A stretch of DNA of 17,063 nucleotides, from NCBI GenBank assembly GCA_964583845.1, contig CAZOXG010000021.1, positions 1 through 17,063 of the forward strand, written 5' to 3'. A program made the translations under genes and the position numbers. Shown in pieces: positions 14,761 through 17,063 of the stretch. The first letter of the stretch is position 1; each line of letters begins with the position of its first letter. The notes beneath the pieces are model-generated. The model was not told the DNA's origin. It searched no databases and saw only the letters and a list, made by a program, of their open reading frames with translations. Source of the stretch: JBAWVR01 sp964583845 (lineage in GTDB: Bacteria > Patescibacteriota > Minisyncoccia > Phycocordibacterales > GWA1-40-21).

Positions 14761-14814
14761 TACCACTTTGTCCCACTTGCTATATATTATATAGCACTTC
14801 TTCCCACACTACAA
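14761..14814 (-). promoter_or_regulatory. mraZ promoter with MraZ-box operators
   Basis: The -10 is TATAAT (14791-14786), inside the palindrome GCTATATAATATATAGC. The -35-like TTGTAG (14814-14809) is 17 nt away, so transcription starts near 14779. Just downstream are two boxes at 10-bp spacing, GTGGGA-N4-GTGGTA (14776-14761). A second pair, GTGGGA-N4-GTGCTA (14807-14792), fills the -35/-10 spacer. The 10-bp-spaced TGGG repeats match known MraZ operators, so autorepression is expected. Confidence 0.75.
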
Positions 14815-14819
14815 AATAG

Positions 14820-14961
14820 TTATCCACAACTCACCACTAACTACATATCAAAATACCTATATAAAATAAGGGTATTTTATAAACTTTATAAAGTAAATTA
14901 ATTCTGTAGTAAATATAAAACTTTTTAGTTATTATTTTTAAAATATTATTTATAAAAAAAT
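14820..14961. other. AT-rich divergent intergenic region with one DnaA-box match and palindromes
   Basis: Between mraZ and the plus-strand gene at 15035 there is no ORF. The stretch holds one exact DnaA-box consensus TTATCCACA (14820-14828), an inverted repeat AAAATACC (14850-14857)/GGTATTTT (14871-14878), a 12-bp palindrome ACTTTATAAAGT (14883-14894), and then about 65 nt that are nearly all A/T. A single box is too little to call an origin; it may be a DnaA- or regulator-binding upstream region. Confidence 0.4.
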
Positions 14962-14989
14962 TTGCCTTAAAAGTTTTTTCTGATAATAT
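14962..14989 (+). promoter_or_regulatory. Promoter of the 15035 gene
   Basis: -35-like TTGCCT (14962-14967), a 16-nt spacer, and -10 TAATAT (14984-14989) preceded by TGA, giving an extended -10. The start would be near 14996, about 39 nt before the ATG, leaving room for the AAGGAG ribosome-binding site. Confidence 0.55.
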
Positions 14990-15034
14990 CAATTTTGGAT
15001 CTATGAACTAGCACAAAAACCAAGGAGTCGAACA

Positions 15035-15475
15035 ATGAGCAATGTGAAAGAATTATCTGAATCTGATCTGATTCTGATTGGACAAGCAGAAGGACAAATC
15101 AACGGACTTATAAATAAACACAAGTCCTCATGGAGAGATCACATCCTGATGAGCGCTTTGGATAAGATTGTCCGCCGCTACAAAGACGAGCAAACAGGTG
15201 ACTTTTCAAAAGATGAGTTTGATGTCTTACTTCGATCCTCCGAAGAGATTTTGGCTCACCTCTCCAGCGTTGTTTTGACTCCCGGAGAAGCCAGACAGTG
15301 TCTGAGAATGATGATGCACAACAACTACAACATTCACAGTGTTCCTCTCTTAACTTTAATGCTTCAAATGGCTCAATTTCAACGTCGTGGGCTTCTACCT
15401 AACGAAAACAATTTTATTGAGGAAAAGCGGCGCAAAGAAAGGATCACTGCAAATCGATCCCAAAACAAAAGTTGA
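15035..15475 (+). CDS. Uncharacterised 146-residue helical protein
   Basis: No family recognised. 146 residues, apparently all-helical, without signal peptide or TM helix. An acidic/polar N-terminal half (SESDLILIGQAEGQINGLI; RDHILMSALDKIVRRY) is followed by a Met-rich segment CLRMMMHNNYNIH (89-101) and a strongly basic tail (EEKRRKERITANR, 129-141). The single Cys is Cys89. The start is fixed by AAGGAG eight nt upstream, a far better Shine-Dalgarno than in the AT-rich neighbours, and base composition is higher (30 of 60 at 15121-15180). It ends in TGA and has its own promoter and terminator, so it is monocistronic, opposite in strand to the genes on both sides. The basic tail could bind nucleic acid. 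Confidence 0.8.
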   Translation: MSNVKELSESDLILIGQAEGQINGLINKHKSSWRDHILMSALDKIVRRYKDEQTGDFSKDEFDVLLRSSEEILAHLSSVVLTPGEARQCLRMMMHNNYNIHSVPLLTLMLQMAQFQRRGLLPNENNFIEEKRRKERITANRSQNKS

Positions 15476-15483
15476 TTCACAAA

Positions 15484-15527
15484 GCCGACAGTGACCACAT
15501 CTTCGGGTGTGTCTGTCGGTTTTTATT
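15484..15527 (+). terminator. Terminator of the 15035 gene
   Basis: CCGACAG (15485-15491) pairs with CTGTCGG (15513-15519), extended outward by G-T and A-T pairs, followed by TTTTTATTT. It begins 9 nt after the stop codon. Confidence 0.88.
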
Positions 15528-15603
15528 TACATTTTACAAAAAATATTGTAGTGTATCATCTATATCTGTTCCCCCACACAAAAGCAAAAGAAAGGAAAAA
15601 GCC

Positions 15604-16044
15604 ATGGCCACGAAAGACTTCCTGAAGGAATTCAAGAAATTGGAAAGGATTCTTCGGGACCGCATGAACGGTCTTGAAACCCGTAACCTTGAACAAGAAG
15701 AGGTGGAAATTTTGATTGGCGATGGCCTCATAGCCGGCGCCAGAATCAACTTAATGAGAGACGAAGAACTTAACTTTGCGCTTCGTTATCTGATTTACGG
15801 TCAAGAACTGGAAAGCGGTGTTGATCGTACCAAACTGGTCAAGCGCCTTCTTCGACGCCAGTTGCGCGACACAGACGCAACGGAAGCTAACGACATCAGG
15901 CTTCACGACGAAATCGACATACTGCTCCGCAAGGGTCAGGCTTTGATGGGCCCCGAACCGGAAATGAATCCGGAATGGATGAAAATAGCCGCCGAAATCG
16001 ACAAATTGGCCAGCCTGATGTCCGTTCGTCCCGACATGTTATAA
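15604..16044 (+). CDS. Uncharacterised 146-residue charged helical protein
   Basis: No family recognised. The frame is open further upstream (to 15472), but that part overlaps the preceding terminator. ATG 15604, preceded by GAAAGGAAAAAGCC, is the plausible start and gives 146 residues. Almost all predicted helix, rich in Glu, Arg, Lys and Leu: FLKEFKKLERILRDRMNGLE (6-25), RTKLVKRLLRRQLRDTD (75-91), DEIDILLRKGQALMGPEPE (102-120). No Cys, no TM helix, no signal peptide. GC is high (35 of 60 at 15841-15900), unlike the flanks. Same length as the preceding gene and same style (strong ribosome site, own terminator), but I see no convincing sequence similarity between them. Confidence 0.8.
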   Translation: MATKDFLKEFKKLERILRDRMNGLETRNLEQEEVEILIGDGLIAGARINLMRDEELNFALRYLIYGQELESGVDRTKLVKRLLRRQLRDTDATEANDIRLHDEIDILLRKGQALMGPEPEMNPEWMKIAAEIDKLASLMSVRPDML

Positions 16045-16065
16045 GTTACTCATGTACCCCAAAAG

Positions 16066-16101
16066 TACCGTCAGCCAAATCTTTCGTTGACGGTATTTTT
16101 T
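16066..16101 (+). terminator. Terminator of the 15604 gene
   Basis: TACCGTCA (16066-16073)/TGACGGTA (16088-16095) with a 14-base loop, followed by six T. It is 21 nt after the stop and back-to-back with the minus-strand terminator at 16104-16142. Confidence 0.9.
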
Positions 16102-16103
16102 AA

Positions 16104-16142
16104 TTAAAAAAACAGACCCGAACAATGGTTCAGGTCTGTTTT
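16104..16142 (-). terminator. Terminator of the RGG protein/47-residue protein operon
   Basis: In minus-strand RNA, AACAGACCUGAAC pairs with GUUCGGGUCUGUU around CAUU (16142-16109), followed by a U-tract to 16104. The one non-Watson-Crick pair is U-G on the minus strand and C-A on the plus strand, which gives the direction. Confidence 0.9.
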
Positions 16143-16151
16143 AATAATAAA

Positions 16152-16295
16152 TTATTTACTCCCTTTCTTGCCATACTTTCCAGCTCTTTTGGTAGCCAAA
16201 GCTTCCAAACGGGCTTTCTTGATAGCTAGACGTTTTACAGTCTTGTGAGAACGAGATGATTTATTTTTAATATCTTGTGCCGCTCTTTTTGCCAT
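16152..16295 (-). CDS. Small, highly basic 47-residue protein
   Basis: 47 residues, translated by hand from ATG 16295 to TAA 16152. It begins MAKRAAQDIKNKSSRSHK and ends KYGKKGSK; about a third of residues are Lys or Arg, with very few acidic ones. A central amphipathic helix (VKRLAIKKARLEALATKR) is likely. Size and charge suggest an RNA- or ribosome-associated protein, but it does not match bL34, bL36, bS21 or another small ribosomal protein that I can recognise. It follows the RGG/zinc-ribbon gene by 7 nt and precedes a strong terminator, so the two are co-transcribed. The intact frame, tight spacing and terminator support it as a real gene. Confidence 0.72.
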   Translation of the reverse strand: MAKRAAQDIKNKSSRSHKTVKRLAIKKARLEALATKRAGKYGKKGSK

Positions 16296-16302
16296 ACGTT
16301 AT

Positions 16303-16884
16303 TTATTTTTTACTTTTAATAACTTTCTTAACTATCTTATCAGCCTTCTTAGCTTTTGCAACTGGCATTTCCTTCTTTACAGTTGGAATCACCTTTACAA
16401 CTTCTTTAACAACTTCCTTAACTACTTCTTTTGTCTCAGGAGCAGAAGTCTTTGTCATACCTTCAATTGCTTTAATCAATCTATCTAATTTGATATTGAT
16501 TGTTTCCAATTGTTTCTTAGTATCGTTGTTACCTGCGCCGGCATTATCATTATTGAAAGCTGGTCTCATTGCAGGACGTGAATCCTGTCTGTCTCCAAAG
16601 TCCTTTTTAGGGAAACTATTGAAACTAGGTTTTGAAGCACCTCCGTTGTTTGCAAAACATTCAGTACAGAAAACTGGTTTCTTTCCGTTCGGACGGAAAG
16701 GTACCTGACAACTCTTCTGGCATCCAGCACAGATAGCGTCATGCATCTCGTTACGGCCTCCGCGATCACCTCCTCGATCGCCAAAACTTTTACCTCCACC
16801 AAAGCCACCACGGCTTCCTCCAAAACCGCCTCCGCGGTTTCCTCCAAATCCACCTCTGTCACCTCCTCTATTGAAATTTCCCAT
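16303..16884 (-). CDS. RGG-repeat, zinc-ribbon protein with Lys-rich tail
   Basis: 193 residues in four parts. (1) 1-46: Gly/Arg/Phe-rich with RGG at 6, 10, 17, 25, 37 and 41, a low-complexity RNA-binding type. (2) 48-80: zinc ribbon CAGCQKSC (52-59) ... CTEC (73-76), four or five Cys, of the CxxC-x17-CxxC type common in CPR genomes. (3) About 122-145: a short helix/coiled coil (KKQLETINIKLDRLIKAIE). (4) 150-193: three EVVK repeats (153-164) and a Lys-rich tail. RGG boxes plus zinc ribbon suggest RNA binding, perhaps condensate-forming or cold-shock-like. First gene of a two-gene unit with the 47-residue basic protein. I know no experimentally defined function; cytoplasmic, since no signal peptide or TM is present. 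Confidence 0.8.
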   Translation of the reverse strand: MGNFNRGGDRGGFGGNRGGGFGGSRGGFGGGKSFGDRGGDRGGRNEMHDAICAGCQKSCQVPFRPNGKKPVFCTECFANNGGASKPSFNSFPKKDFGDRQDSRPAMRPAFNNDNAGAGNNDTKKQLETINIKLDRLIKAIEGMTKTSAPETKEVVKEVVKEVVKVIPTVKKEMPVAKAKKADKIVKKVIKSKK

Positions 16885-16971
16885 TTTTATTTTCTTTGAC
16901 TGTCAAATATTATAAAATTAATTAATTCTAAAATACCAAAACTAGCCGATTAATTTATTAAACTCCACCTC

Positions 16972-17000
16972 ATTATGCACTATTTTTAAATAAATAGCAA
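16972..17000 (-). promoter_or_regulatory. Promoter of the RGG/zinc-ribbon operon
   Basis: -35 TTGCTA (17000-16995), a 17-nt spacer and -10 CATAAT (16977-16972) on the minus strand. The start would be near 16965, leaving an 80-nt leader with a TTTGAC-T-GTCAAA palindrome (16895-16907) beside the start codon, which could control translation. Confidence 0.6.
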
Positions 17001-17063
17001 GTCCCCCTGGTAATGTGTACACACTTCTGTCACTTTTTACTAGTATTAAACAATGTGTATAAC
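16973..17063. other. DnaA-box-like cluster at the right edge
   Basis: Three matches to TTATNCACA lie in 90 nt: TTATGCACT (16973-16981, 8/9), the palindrome TGTGTACACA (17014-17023, 7/9 on each strand) and TGTGTATAA (17054-17062), whose complement TTATACACA is exact. The last is cut close by the window edge. This could be the margin of an oriC/dnaA region, but the first match also overlaps a promoter. Confidence 0.35.

Noticed and set aside
14735..14776. GTG start giving MraZ 14 extra residues
   Set aside because: The GTG is part of the MraZ-box repeat and lies at the predicted transcription start; the family N-terminus is at ATG 14734.
15472..15603. N-terminal 44-codon extension of the 15604 gene
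   Set aside because: It runs through the upstream gene's terminator stem and T-tract; a ribosome site exists only before ATG 15604.
1..17063. CRISPR array, rRNA, riboswitch, prophage or toxin-antitoxin module
   Set aside because: No regularly spaced repeats, rRNA-like segments, recognisable aptamer folds, integrase/structural phage genes or toxin-antitoxin pairs were seen on reading both strands.

Overview
The window is most likely chromosomal DNA of a Candidate Phyla Radiation bacterium (Patescibacteria, Parcubacteria-like). Reasons: a low-GC background; many genes starting without a clear Shine-Dalgarno and joined by 1-11 nt gaps; a shortened dcw (division and cell wall) cluster; a MurF lacking its usual N-terminal domain; and several small lineage-type proteins, including a Cys-rich membrane protein and an RGG/zinc-ribbon protein. 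At least one gene ends in TGA, so code 25 (Gracilibacteria/Absconditabacteria) is unlikely. The lineage is inferred from style, not from a marker-gene search.

Layout. 1-230: 5' part of a tRNA-Glu (minus) and a 48-nt tRNA-derived palindrome. 231-926: pgeF (YfiH/laccase-domain), minus. 927-1178: dense palindromes and the terminator of the next operon. 1179-4373 (minus): leuB-like dehydrogenase and a single-chain LeuC-LeuD isopropylmalate dehydratase, GC-rich with strong Shine-Dalgarnos and so compositionally foreign. 4374-4543: leader with a possible attenuator. 4544-5943 (minus): Nudix hydrolase followed by two tandem paralogous nucleoside-deoxyribosyltransferase-like proteins. 6005-9474 (minus): membrane-anchored sugar-binding protein, membrane histidine kinase and receiver-only response regulator in one operon, resembling LuxP-LuxQ in arrangement. 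9652-14734 (minus): mraZ-rsmH-ftsL-like-ftsI-(Cys-rich membrane protein)-murF, headed by a promoter with MraZ boxes. 15035-16044 (plus): two orphan 146-residue proteins, each with its own terminator. 16152-16884 (minus): RGG/zinc-ribbon protein and a 47-residue basic protein. The right edge carries a promoter and DnaA-box-like sequence.

How the parts work together. The dcw operon supplies division control (MraZ, RsmH), septal transpeptidation (FtsI with an FtsL-like partner) and the last cytoplasmic Mur ligase step; a hairpin closes it just after murF. The binding protein, kinase and receiver probably form a signalling chain from an extracellular small molecule to an unknown cytoplasmic target. 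LeuCD and LeuB catalyse consecutive steps of leucine synthesis, but no leuA is in view. The Nudix and deoxyribosyltransferase-like genes look like a nucleotide-salvage or sanitation unit.

The best candidates for something new are the LuxPQ-like three-gene sensor in a reduced genome, the imported LeuCD-LeuB unit with its possible attenuator, the Cys-rich protein between ftsI and murF, and the RGG/zinc-ribbon protein. No CRISPR array, rRNA, transposase gene or phage module was seen.
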